NCBI GenBank assembly: GCA_930367215.1
Contig: OV884056.1
Location: 283,446,067 to 283,510,066 of the forward strand
Direction of reading: 5' to 3'
Length of the DNA stretch: 64,000 nucleotides
DNA from: Pollenia angustigena
Taxonomy: Eukaryota > Arthropoda > Insecta > Diptera > Polleniidae
A model generated the notes under the pieces. It did not search any database. It saw nothing but the letters and a program-made list of their open reading frames with translations, and was not told the origin of the DNA. Within the stretch, counting starts at the first letter, position 1. Every line of letters begins with the position of its first letter. Both the position numbers and the translations under genes were made by a program. Shown piece after piece: positions 31,582-42,137 of the stretch.

Positions 31582-34500
31582 GTGGGCCACGTTTTTATTA
31601 TCCCTACTAAAAAAAACAGACAAACAAACAAAAGAAACCCTACCCAAAAATTCCTTCCCCCCCCCCCCCCCCCCCACGTGTTTTAACTCAAGTAAAGAAG
31701 CTCAATTTGTTTTTATTAAGCCTTTCATTTGTTTTTTCTTTGCTTACAATTGCTACGTTTGTTTGTGTGGGTTTCTTTGCGAAACCTTTAAATGGGTGCC
31801 TGTTTTTTTTTTATTAATACATAAAACAAAAAAGATCTATATGTTTGTTTATTTGTTATATTTTTTTTATTAATATTAATAATATTGATTTTATGCTATG
31901 TGTGTAAGTAAGTCTATTTGCAATTTTTTATTTAATTTAACTTTTTTGTATAATTTAACAACCTAAGTGCCTTTTCTTAAAAAAACAAATTTTATTTCTT
32001 AAAATGAAGCCTTCATACGTTCTAAAACATTCCTTTTTTTGTAGCTTTTACTTACAAATGCATTAATTTTTTTAAATATACATAAATACATTCTTAAGAA
32101 AAACATTCCCTTTTTAAACTTTTGGCCCCCTTTTCAAAGAGAAAAGCAGAAAAACTGTTTTATCAATTGTCTCAAATTTGTTTTTTTATTCTTCTTTTAT
32201 TTATTTAACGGCTAATTTCTTTAATTTTAATTTTTTGTTTTGTTAATCTAGTCAAGTTCTTGCCGCCTTCAAAAAAGTTATTTTTTAATTTTCACTTTTT
32301 CATATCGATAATTGCAGCATTCACAAATGACAAATCTCTTAACGAAACTGTTTTTATAGAAAGACGTTATTACATTTGTTTAAGAAATTTCCATTTTAAA
32401 GTTACTGTGATGTTATACATTTTACCATAATTCATTAACACAAAATTTAAATTTACCCACATTCGCACACATCTATAAATATATTTCAGTTTAGTTTTCT
32501 TTTTTCATTTTTCAATATTTTCACTACTTCTGATTTCAATTTGAACATCTGGTTTTGTTTTTCTTCGAAAGAGTTGTAAGCCTAGTATGTTTTCCAAGGC
32601 TGGTCCTTTTTCTCTTTAAGAAAAACCATTTCTTAAAAAAAAAAACGTTTACAAAAGGGTTTATTTTATTTTAATTTTTTTTTTTTTAAATTTATTTGCA
32701 TAAAACTTAAGGCCGCAGCTTTAAATTAAAAATATATTCTGTCTAAAAACTTGCACTTTTAAATGTAAACAAATATTTTAGTTGATATTCACTATAAAGC
32801 TTTTAAATTATCAAGGGCTTTTAAGAAGAAATTTTCCATAAATGAGGATTTGATGAAACCTTCATGAGTTTAAAATGGTGGTGTGCATGCTTATGATATG
32901 ACATTTAAGCTTGTGTGTGTGTAAAAAAACATAATATTTTCTAATATATGTATATCTCTTTTACGCAATAAAGCCACAGCAACAACCAAAATATCAATTT
33001 CTTAAGAAACACAAAGAAGCAATCCTTGATTTTTGTAACCTCTGGAGCGGATTTTGAATAAATGCCCATCTCTGTTGTAAACCTCTTCGTATAGTCAAAT
33101 TTTATTTGCTTTCACTGATCGTAGGCAGAGTTCGAAAAGGAAACACTAAGGTACGGCACATTAGTGTACCGTAGAGTATTTTACCATGAACAGTACACTT
33201 ACAAATTCTACACAAAAACAAAATTTGTTTGTGTAAGTGAATTTGTACTATAACAAGCTTACGAACACAAATACTACTATAACGTATCGGTCTTTTTAAG
33301 CATCCGTGTAGTGTTCTTTTAGCGTACTCGATCTGTGTTTTCCTGCGACCTTTTTCATAAGCAACTTCATTCATGAAAGTTCACAACGCGTTCACTAATA
33401 AAACAACTTTTTTTTGTGTTCGTGAATTTGTACAATAACAAAATATGGTACACAACGATTGTGAGCTGACGAACACAAATTCTAATATAACTAACCGGTC
33501 TTTTTTAAGCATCCATGTAGTGTTCTTTTAGCGTACACGATCTGTGTTTTCCTGCGACCTTTTTCATAAGCAACTTCATTCATGAAAGTTCACAACGCGT
33601 TCACTAATAAAACAACTTTTTTTTTGTGTTCGTGAATTTGTACAATAACAAAATACGGAACACAACGATTGTGAGCTGACGAACACAAATACTAATATAA
33701 CTTTCCGGTCTCGTTTTAAGCATCCGTGTAGTGTTCTTTTAGCGTAAACGATCTGTGTTTTCATGCGACCTCTTTCACATGCAACTTCATTCATGAATAA
33801 AATGCCAATACTGCAAACACGTATATTTAAAGCTCACAACGCCTTTACGCTAAAAAAATGCTTAACCTACGTTAAAAAAAGATTGTAACTTTATCTTAGT
33901 ATTTGTGTTTATGAGCTTACAATCGTTGTGTAATGTATTTTTTTTTTGTGTGCAACTTCACAAACACAAAATGAAATTTTAAAGTTTGTGTTTTCAAGAA
34001 GTAAGAATCTTTACAACTGGTTTTAGTCATGATTTAGTGAAACTGTTTCTAAAAGTTATATTATTAGAGAAGCAGGAAGCTACCATTTTATTAATTAAAC
34101 TTCCTTTAGCAAAAACCATGTTTACATTTTTAAAAATTTCCAAACTCTTCTTATTCCTTTTATTTTTTATTATTAAGTTAATAGATATGTTTTAGTTTTG
34201 TTTAAGTTTAAATGTTAGATTTTCGTTTTATTCCTAATCAATTTATATATAAAACTAACTTTATTCATTGTCATTATGGTTTTTATTAAGGTGTTATATT
34301 TTTTGCAAATTTTTTTAACGTTTTCATTTATATTAAAACATTTTTAAGTTTAATTATTATACTTTTCAAAATTATTCAAAAGAAAATTTATTAGTTTTCT
34401 TTTGTTGTAAAGGAACTTTTTGTTTTTCTTAAATCCTTAAGGGATATTAGTGCAATTGGTTAAAACAATTTTAATATATTTAAAAAAAAAAATCAGAGGA

Positions 34501-34810
34501 TAATATAAATAAGCTTTTTTTAATAAAATTAATATATGGTTTCTTTCATTAAAAATTATAAAAAAAAAAAAAAAAAAATTACCTCAGCTTAGTTAATAGA
34601 TTTAAAAATTTTATTAAAATTTTTACTTAAAAAAATGCACTTGCTTTTTTCTAAATTTTGCATAAAAACATTCCATTCAGAAAAAACAACAATTGTTAAA
34701 ATAATTTTTATTTTTTAAGCCAAATCTAATATTCTTTTCTTTTTTATTTTTAAAAATACATACTAAACATAATTAAAATAAATTTATTATAAAAAATAAA
34801 ATAATTCCAG
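31582..34810 (+). other. ps: Last coding intron of pasilla
   Basis: Donor GTGGGC, acceptor AATTCCAG. It holds a 19-nt poly-C tract (31657-31675), a 210-bp tandem repeat (about 33110-33980), and otherwise T-rich sequence with nothing recognisable at 31700-33100 and 33990-34800. AATAAA occurs at about 32967. Confidence 0.85.
33110..33980. repeat. Tandem repeat of about 210 bp, nearly three units, in the last intron
   Basis: CATTCATGAAAGTTCACAAC recurs at about 33370 and 33580, and CATTCATGAA at about 33790. Each unit contains AAGCATCCGTGTAGTGTTCT, CGATCTGTGTTTTC, TGCGACC and GAACACAAATACTA. The distal end (33890-33950) carries TAGTATTTGTGTTTATGAGC, an inverted piece of the unit, so the array has an inverted terminal copy. 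Minus-strand frames in the units (33102-33374, 33576-33794) begin with the same MNEVA peptide only because the DNA repeats. Confidence 0.75.
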
Positions 34811-35031
34811 GTCCAAATGGTCGTAGTTTAGTTGAAATACAACATGTATCGGGCGCAAATGTGCAAATTTCAAAGAAAGGTATATTCGCACCTGGCACTA
34901 GAAATCGTATTGTAACAATAACTGGTCAGCAGAGTGCCATTGCTAAAGCTCAATTTTTAATTGAACAAAAAATCAACGAGGAGGAGACAAAAAGAGCGCG
35001 ACAAATTCCATTAGCCACTGTTGTGAATTAA
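34811..35031 (+). CDS. ps: pasilla last coding exon, KH3 and C-terminus
   Basis: Acceptor AATTCCAG|GTCCAAAT; the first base of the Gly codon comes from 31581. It encodes (G)PNGRSLVEIQHVSGANVQIS, KKGIFAPGTRNRIVTITGQQ, the KH3 C-terminal helix (AIAKAQFLIEQKINEEETKR) and ends ATVVN-stop at 35029-35031. The KH3 loop is GPNG at residues 772-775, the expected variant of GxxG for this domain. The total protein is 844 residues without the 63-nt cassette and 865 with it. Confidence 0.95.
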
Positions 35032-36520
35032 AATTTAAAAAAATAATTATAATAACAAAAACAAATTTTACAAACACTTACGTACATATAAAAAACCGAT
35101 ATGTATATGTAAAAACACATTTGTTTATGTATATACATGCATACATGCATATACACACACCAACACAAACACCTACATTTATATGTACATCTTTAACAAA
35201 TTATATACAAAGTTTGAGTTTAACCTCCCACAACACCAACAAAAAAAAAATTATATAATTCTTGAATTCTTTTTTCATTTAATACACTCTCAATATATAC
35301 ACACACAGACACACAACTACATACATAAACACCCACAATGAGTAACATTAACAAACAATTAATATTAAAAATATAAAACAAAAACAAAACTTAGTAAAAT
35401 ATTTAACAAAATTTAAAAAAAACCCTAAAAGATTATAATTAAAAAAAGAAAAAAAAAACACAAAAAGAGTTAAAACCAAAACTTTTTAGATAATAATTAT
35501 AATTTCAATATAACAACATACAAACAAACAAAAATAAATACATCTAATAATTTAAAAAGAACAAAAATCTTTAACAAAGAAAACTAAATATTAAAAAACA
35601 AAAACAGTTTTTAAAGAAAAAAACTTACAAGTTTTTTCCATAAATTATTATGTACTTATAATTGATTAAAGTACATAAATCAAGAAAAACAAAATATTAT
35701 TGAAAAAGGAAAATCTAAAAAAACAGTTAATAATTAAACAGGAGTTAGTTAATTGAGAAATATTTAGAAAAATGGATATATAAAATATTGATAAATAAAA
35801 CAAAAGAAAATAATTTCAAACAGAATTTTCCCTTTTAACACCAAACTTTTTTTTTTTTTTTAATAAGTAAAACAAATAATTGTTATGAAACTTAAAAAAT
35901 TTTCTTTTGAGTAGTTAAATATTTGTTATTATTTTCTTGTTTAAATACTAAGACAAAACAAAAACAAAAACAAAAAAAAAGGCAAGGCAAATAGTTAATC
36001 TTTCATATTTTACTCTCTGCCATTAAGTTAAAAAAAAATTTATTAAAAGTTATTGTTAAAATAGTCAAATATATACACATATTAAAAACGAAAAAAAAAC
36101 AATCCTTAAGAAAAGCTTTAAAATATAACACAAATCGTTTGAGTTATTTAGGAGTTTTAAGGAATGCAAAATTTCTTCAAAAGTAAATACTTTTTATTCT
36201 AACAATTTTCGTTTAAACTTTAAAGTTATAAAATTAGTCAAGTTTTTTACCAAATAATATTTGAAGCTTGTTACTAACTACTATTAAAAAGTTGTTCATG
36301 TTGATCTAAAAAGCTTTTAAAATTTTGAAAGTTTGATTGTTTTTTTTTTATTATTAAACTGCCTGAAGTGTCAAAAACTTTTATTTTACAATTTATCGCT
36401 TGATTTTTAAATGTTAAATTCTTCTTTTTAATATATAAAATTAGATATTTGAGTCTATAATTTAAAATTTTTTCTTATTTTTGAAATTTTCAAAAAAAAA
36501 AAAACAAGTTCAATTTCAAT
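35032..36520 (+). other. ps: Probable pasilla 3' UTR and downstream AT-rich sequence
   Basis: Starts after the stop. It is A-rich with CATACATGCATATACACAC-type repeats (about 35130-35165). AATAAA hexamers occur at about 35534 and 35794, candidates for cleavage signals. Further hexamers are frequent because of the base composition, so the true 3' end cannot be placed. No open frame. Confidence 0.5.
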
Positions 36521-36810
36521 TGGGTTGTTCACGGAAGGCGACTTATCAGGTTATGTAGATATTAACAGCAACAAAATCTATTTAGTCTTATTCCAGTTGT
36601 CGTTGTCGTAATCGCTCATGTCGTTTTTTGTAAGAGATTAAAGTAACGCATAACTAGTGTTCTTTAATCTCTTACAAAAAACGACTTGATCGATTACGAC
36701 AACGACAACCGGAATAAGGCTGATTAAAAAAAAAAACAATAAAATAAATGTATTTTGTTGTTGTTAATATAATTAAATAATCAAATAACAAGTCCTTCGT
36801 GAACAATCCA
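36521..36810. mobile_element. Inverted-repeat element enclosing snap-back family F copy 2
   Basis: The ends TGGGTTGTTCACGGAAGGCG and CGTGAACAATCCA are inverses. At 36580-36727 it contains a palindrome with arms of about 60 bp: TTATTCCAGTTGTCGTTGTC against GACAACGACAACCGGAATAA, and GTAAGAGATTAAAG against CTTTAATCTCTTAC around an 18-nt loop. Confidence 0.75.
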
Positions 36811-37537
36811 AATTATGTTAACAAAAAGTTTAAAACTTCTGTCTTCCCTTTAATTTTTATTTCACTTATTTTTGTTTTGTTTATTTTTAGGTGTTTCCAT
36901 TCAAAACTAAATTCTTTTTTAGAGTATAAAAAAGGAAAAGATTTGTATCTTTTATTTGACAAGTCCAAAGTTTTCTTATCGATTCTTAAAATTGGGAAAA
37001 GTATAATCTGCAATTGATCAAATCTTTTAAAATACACAGTTTAAAAAACTTTTTTTCATTATATTTTTTTAAACAAAGTTATTTTAAAAAAAGAATTGCT
37101 TTCGAAAATACTAAAATAGACATTTGGTCCTGTAAAACAAAGTTACTGAAATTCTTTTATCGGTTTTAAAACCTTTCCAATTTTGTACCAAAATCTGTGA
37201 AAAAAATCTTCTTTTCTATTAATTTTGAAGCTTAACAATAAATTTAAAATTATTATACGGCGTATTAAAGAAGACATTTCGTTCTATAATATAACGATTA
37301 CAGAACTTTATTATCGATTTTCAAAGTTACAAAAAAAAGCTTCCCAGTTTAACTTTTTTTTTCGAAAGTGTAAAAAACCTTTGTTTGACAATATTTTGTG
37401 ATTCACATTAAAATCCAATGGTCTTTTATATACCGAATAAATATATTTGCTAACGATTTTTAAAGTAACGAAAAAAAAAAAAAATCTTAACCCAAAAAAA
37501 AAATTTGTTTTTAATATTTTTTCTTAAAAATATTCAG

Positions 37538-38547
37538 GCCCTAAATTTGTAAAACGCAAACGCAACGCCAAAAATTATATTGAAAGCAAAAACAAAATCG
37601 AAAATATTTTATAATTTTGTTGTTGTTTTCTTAATTATTAGTTGTTTTTGTTTGGCTGCAGGTCCAAGTAAATAAATAAAATTAAAAACTTAAAACTCGT
37701 GATTTTTGTTTTTTTATTTTTATTTTTATTCCCAATATTTCGGCTAGCGTCGCTAACCATCTTCAGGGGTATGTAAACAATTAAAAAACGTAACAAAACT
37801 TCACAAAAACACTTCGCACCTATTCAACAATACTGTACTAACTCGAAATTTTTAGTTTTTGACTTTTTGGAAATAATCGAGAGGTATTATTCAAATCTAC
37901 CCACTGTAAAAATATCGAGCTGTTTTGTCTACCTTTTGGTAAAGAAATGGTTGGCTTAAAAATACTTCTTCATATGCCTTTCATATTAAATTAAGAATTG
38001 TTTTGCTTCTACTGAAAATTTTAAAATTTTGAGTTAATACAGTATTGTTGAACAAGTGCGACTTGTTTTCTTTGCTATAAGATTTTCTTAACTGTTGTTT
38101 TCTATAGAAATGTATATTGAATTTGTAAATTTTAAACGCTGCATATCGATGCCTTACCTCCTCAACCTCGTAACTTAAAATATACGATTTTAACTTTTTC
38201 ATATCACGACTGCTATTTTTTGTGTTCTAAAACTGCAACAACTTATTATTTCAATACAATATACATAGATGTAATCAATTCTTTAATAATTCCATATTAT
38301 GTTTAACCCAAACACCGAAGTATACAAAGATAAAACGTTTTTTTTTCTATCCTGAAAAGTTGTATTTTTTTTTAAGATACAAGGTTGAGGAAGTAATAAG
38401 GCATCGATATCTTATGGCGTTGATAATTTTCAAACGCAATATGTATTTCTGTAGAAAGCAACAACAAAATTTCTACAAATTCTTAACATTGTTTTTGCTT
38501 TCAATGTTATTTTTGGCATTGCGTTTGCGTTTTACAAATTTAGGGCC
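37538..38547. mobile_element. Inverted-repeat unit with paired peptide remnants and a possible Penelope-like 3' end
   Basis: The outer arms GGCCCTAAATTTGTAAAACG (37538) and CGTTTTACAAATTTAGGGCC (to 38547) are inverse over about 55 bp. Inside are two inverted coding-like blocks with the same peptide. One reads on the minus strand at about 38200-38070 (SYEVEEVRHRYAAFKIYKFN then HFYRKQQ), the other on the plus at about 38375-38475 (RYKVEEVIRHRYL.. then MYFCRKQQ). On the minus strand 37770-37731 reads CCCCTGAAGATGG, a 7-bp stem with a 3-nt loop, then CCGAAATATTGGG. An A-rich (AAAAT)n tail follows. This motif plus tail resembles the 3' end of Penelope-like or related retroelements. The assignment is tentative. 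Confidence 0.45.
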
Positions 38548-38548
38548 T

Positions 38549-39065
38549 TATGCTAAGTTCACACTTGGGTTTTTAAACGCGTTTAAGCAAAATGTTGATT
38601 TAGCTAATCAAAGCCGTTCACATTACATTTGAGAGGATTAAGGTGACAGATGATTAAGAAAAAAACACACAACAAACACACAAAAAAAAAAAAAAAATCA
38701 AACAAATTTATATTTCTTTAAAGTATTAAAAATGGATAAAAACACTTTTATAAAGTTATCAGAAGATTATTTTAATCATTTTAATGATGAAATTGTGAAA
38801 ATTTATGAATTATTTAAGGAAAAAAATAAAAACATTAAGCAGAAATCTTGGCCGGTTGTACACGACATGTTGGCGATTCTACATTATTAGGTATGTTCAG
38901 TGGATTCTATGTGGTTTATGAAGTGATTTAGTTGTAATCATGTCGATTTGAAGTGATTAACAAATCACTTCAATGTATGGGTAATCATCTCGATTTTGAA
39001 GTGATTAGAGCTTAATCACGTTCGAGCTGCTTAAACGCGTTTAAGAACTCAAGTGTGAACATAGT
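38549..39065 (+). mobile_element. Terminal-inverted-repeat element carrying a short coding exon
   Basis: The ends TATGCTAAGTTCACACTTGG and CAAGTGTGAACATAGTA are inverses, followed inward by TTTAAACGCGTTTAAGC and GCTTAAACGCGTTTAAG. A 52-codon frame at 38732-38890 starts MDKNTFIKLSEDYFNHFNDE and ends in a charged Lys/Glu-rich helix, SWPVVHDMLAIL. I do not recognise it; size and position fit a first exon or a decayed accessory gene of a DNA transposon. An almost identical copy of the exon is at 41336-41551. Confidence 0.6.
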
Positions 39066-39066
39066 A

Positions 39067-39201
39067 TTAGCCTTTTTGCTGTTCTCGTTCTCGTAAACGA
39101 CTAATGAAATAGAATTTTCATGTTAAAAAAAAAACGCTTGCCGCTTTTGTTTAGAAAGCTCAGTAAGTCGCTTTTGGTAGTAGATTAATGATAATGAATT
39201 A

Positions 39202-39238
<37 letters not shown>

Positions 39239-39283
39239 GACAAAGTAGTTTACGTGAACGAGAACTGTAATAAGACTGATTAA
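39067..39283. repeat. Degraded snap-back repeat, family F copy 3, with A38 tract
   Basis: TTCTCGTTCTCGTAAACGAC on the left pairs imperfectly with TAGTTTACGTGAACGAGAAC on the right, and ends ATTAGCC../..AAGACTGATTA resemble the other two family F copies. Between them is an A run at about 39200-39237. Confidence 0.5.
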
Positions 39284-40632
39284 ACATGTTATTCAAGCTA
39301 ATGAAATTATTTTTTGAGGCTTTTAGTATAAGGGTTCTGATTTTTCAAAAGAGCCTTTAACATCTTTCGATTTAATAGGAAAAAAATCAAAAATTCGGAA
39401 AACTTTTAATAGATTTTGTTGTTTTTAAGCTAAAAAGGCCTAAAATTTCTTTGTAAATAAAACAAAATTTTTTACTTAAGGAAAACTTTTGTTTACTGTT
39501 TCTTTATATTTTATAAAAAAATTTTATTGTATGTCTTTATAATTTTACCCCCGTATTCATAAACGATTATTAAATTTAACAAACGTATATTAAGGATAAT
39601 TTTCATAGTAAATTTGTTCTTTAAACCTTTATTAAATTTAAAAAATGTTTGTGAATACAGGCATAAATGTTTAAGATTGTTATTAAACAACAACAACAAC
39701 TTTCGCTAGTTTTAAATGTTTATTATTTTTTTTTTTTTTTGTTTTCAACTTGATTTACAAATACAGATGAACTTTAATCTCCCAATCTCTTTAACGATTT
39801 GCAATATATTTTTTAAGCTTTCTTTTTTCCCTAAGCTACCAAACTAAACTCCATTTATTCGTTTTATTAATAAATAAAAAAAAAAAAAAAAAATTAAATA
39901 TTCAATTGTGTAAATATATAATTTTTTTCTTTAAAACTGTTTTCAATTTTATTTGTTGTTTGTTTTCTGTTGCAAAAGATAATACATAATAAAAGGTTAT
40001 TCACGTCGCACAAATAATGTGTCCATGTGATTGATGTTAAGTTTTTGCATTTTTGCTTTTTCACAAGGGTGCAATTTGTGACCTGAATTACCTTAATAGT
40101 TTTTAAAAGAAAATTATATCTGCTAATTTTTTAAAGCCATACAAAACAATTGTGTTAAAACAAAAGTAACATTAAAAAAAAAAACAAAAATGAATTTTAA
40201 AGTCTTGTTGTTTAAACAAAAAGCTGTAAGAAACCTGAAATCCAAACCTTAAAACAAAAATTAAGAAATTGATTTGGTTCTGAAGCGTTTTAAAATATGT
40301 TTCTTTAAAATTCATTTGACTCATAAATATACATAAAAAAAATCAGGAATTTTTTTTTTTTTTTTTTTTTTTTTGTTAATGTTAATGTTAAATAATAATT
40401 TGTTTTTGTTAAATAATAGGTAAATATTTAAAGAAATGAACGTTTTCAGCGTCAAACAAAAGGTAAATGTTAATTTAAAAATAAAAAAAATAATTAATTA
40501 TAGGCTAGTGAAATTTTTAACAATTTTTAAAGAATTTCTTTTTAACAAATTTTCTTGTTTTTTTTTATCTAAAAATATTTGTGTTGTTTACCTCTTTTTA
40601 TTTTTTTTAATTTTTTTTGGTTGCCATAATTA

Positions 40633-40832
40633 ATGGTGTTTTCTTTTCTACAAAAAAATGTGACATTTTATTTAAAAAACTGCAATTTGGTGTCGGTTTC
40701 TTAAAAATTTTACTCCCGAAAAGGGTGGGTTGTTTTATTCTAAAAAAAGCTAAATTTTTAAGAAACAGACATCAAATTGCATTTTTTTTTTAAATAAAAT
40801 GTCACACTTTTTGTATAAAATAAAACACCATA
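40633..40832. repeat. Inverted repeat, about 75-bp arms (MITE-like)
   Basis: GGTGTTTTCTTTTCTACAAA and ATGTGACATTTTATTTAAAA on the left match, inverted, TTTTTAAATAAAATGTCACA and TATAAAATAAAACACC on the right. GTGTCGGTTTCTTAAAAATT pairs with ATTTTTAAGAAACAGACATC. The loop has ACTCCCGAAAAGGGTGGG. Confidence 0.7.
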
Positions 40833-41277
40833 AATGTTTTTTTTTTTTTTTTTTTTTTTTGCAAAATATTTTATTATTACAATTATTATTTGTTTTTGTA
40901 TCCCTTTTTTATTATAATTTTTTATTTTACAGCATTTTTGATGTTTGTGTTTTTTTAAGGCAGAGCTGAGTGGCTTTTTTGGGTTGAAATTAAAAAAAAA
41001 AAAAAAAATGGTTTGATAAAAGTGGTAATGTGTTTTAAAAACGCGCGCTAAATACAAGTCTTCTCCTTATGGTTTGATTTTGTTTTTGTATTTAATTTTT
41101 TCTTATTTTTAGTTTTTATTCCATGAATTGTGTTATTTTTTTTTGATTTATGCCAGTTTTTTATGCCTTTTTTTGAAGTTCCCTTCAAAGAATTTTTGCT
41201 CGATATGTATATAAAATTTTCAAAATTTCATAAAATATAAACTGGGAATTATTTCCTTTCGAAGGTAACTTTATATT

Positions 41278-41600
41278 ATATTCAACATTTTTCATTTTTT
41301 GAATTTATTCTATGAGCTAAATTTCAGTTATGTATGATTAAGATGACAGATGATTAAGAAAAAAACACACAACAAACACACAAAACAAAATCAAACAAAT
41401 TTATATTTCTTTAAAGAATTAAAAATGGATAAAAACACTTTTATAAAGTTATCAGAAGATTATTTTAATCATTTTAATGATGAAATTGTGAAAATTTATG
41501 AATTATTTAAGGAAAAAAATAAAAACATTAAGCAGAAATCTTGGCCGGTTGAAATTTAGCTCATAGAATAAATTCGAAAAATGAAAAATGTTGAATATTT
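41278..41600. repeat. Palindrome with a captured exon in its loop
   Basis: The arms 41278-41325 and 41551-41600 are inverses over about 48 bp (GAATTTATTCTATGAGCTAA against TTAGCTCATAGAATAAATTC). The loop is a near-identical copy (41336-41551) of the 38636-38858 block, and its ATG frame 41425-41559 encodes the same MDKNTFIKLSEDYF protein for 42 residues before a new stop formed by the palindrome arm. Confidence 0.75.
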
Positions 41601-41655
41601 TATAAAATATTTTCAAAATTTTTATTTTATAAAAAATTTTCAAAATTTTATTTTA

Positions 41656-41719
41656 AAAGATTTTGTTATTCGTGCTTAATTGCCAATTAATTATTAAGCA
41701 CGAATAACAAAATCTTTTA
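41656..41719. repeat. Perfect hairpin, 28-bp arms
   Basis: AAAAGATTTTGTTATTCGTG then CTTAAT, an 8-nt loop, and the exact inverse. It lies in a zone of repeated TCAAAATTTTATAAAA. It resembles the small snap-back repeats elsewhere in the window but shares no end sequence with family F. Confidence 0.8.
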
Positions 41720-42117
41720 AATTAAAATTTTGTATTCCTAAAAATTACTTTGATCATTTTCAAAATTTTATAAAAAATTTTCAAAATTTTATAAAAAAAT
41801 TTTCAAAATTTTATAATTTTTTTGTTTTTATTTCTAATTTTAAATTTCTTTATATTTTTTATATAGTTTAATTCATAAGTTGTTTTCTTTTAATATCAAA
41901 GAAAGAAAAAAAAAAAAAACAAAAAACATCACATTAAAATATTTGTTTAAATTATTTTTTATATAAAATAATTGTTGTTTTTTCTTTAATTTCCTTTTTC
42001 TTTTTTATAATTTAGTCAAGTGCAATTTTTATAATAACAAAACGAAACAAACAAAATTGTTCATTATACTATATGTTTTGTAAATATTTTCCATTACATT
42101 TTTTCAAAATTCTACCA

Positions 42118-42137
42118 ACACACACACACACACACAC
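42118..42137. repeat. (CA)n microsatellite
   Basis: A run of ten CA units. A second (CA)n run lies at about 43238-43257. The surrounding 41720-44000 is AT-rich homopolymer-laden sequence with no gene. Confidence 0.85.

Noticed and set aside
33102..33794. Two minus-strand frames starting with the same MNEVA peptide
   Set aside because: They repeat because the underlying 210-bp DNA unit repeats; they diverge by frameshift after about 28 residues.
35130..35340. CATACATGCATATACACACAC-type repeat possibly being a regulatory element
   Set aside because: Simple dinucleotide-like repeat typical of fly 3' UTRs; nothing specific to support a function.
40758..41057. Lys/Phe-rich minus-strand frame
   Set aside because: Generated by homopolymer A/T tracts and partly within a palindrome.
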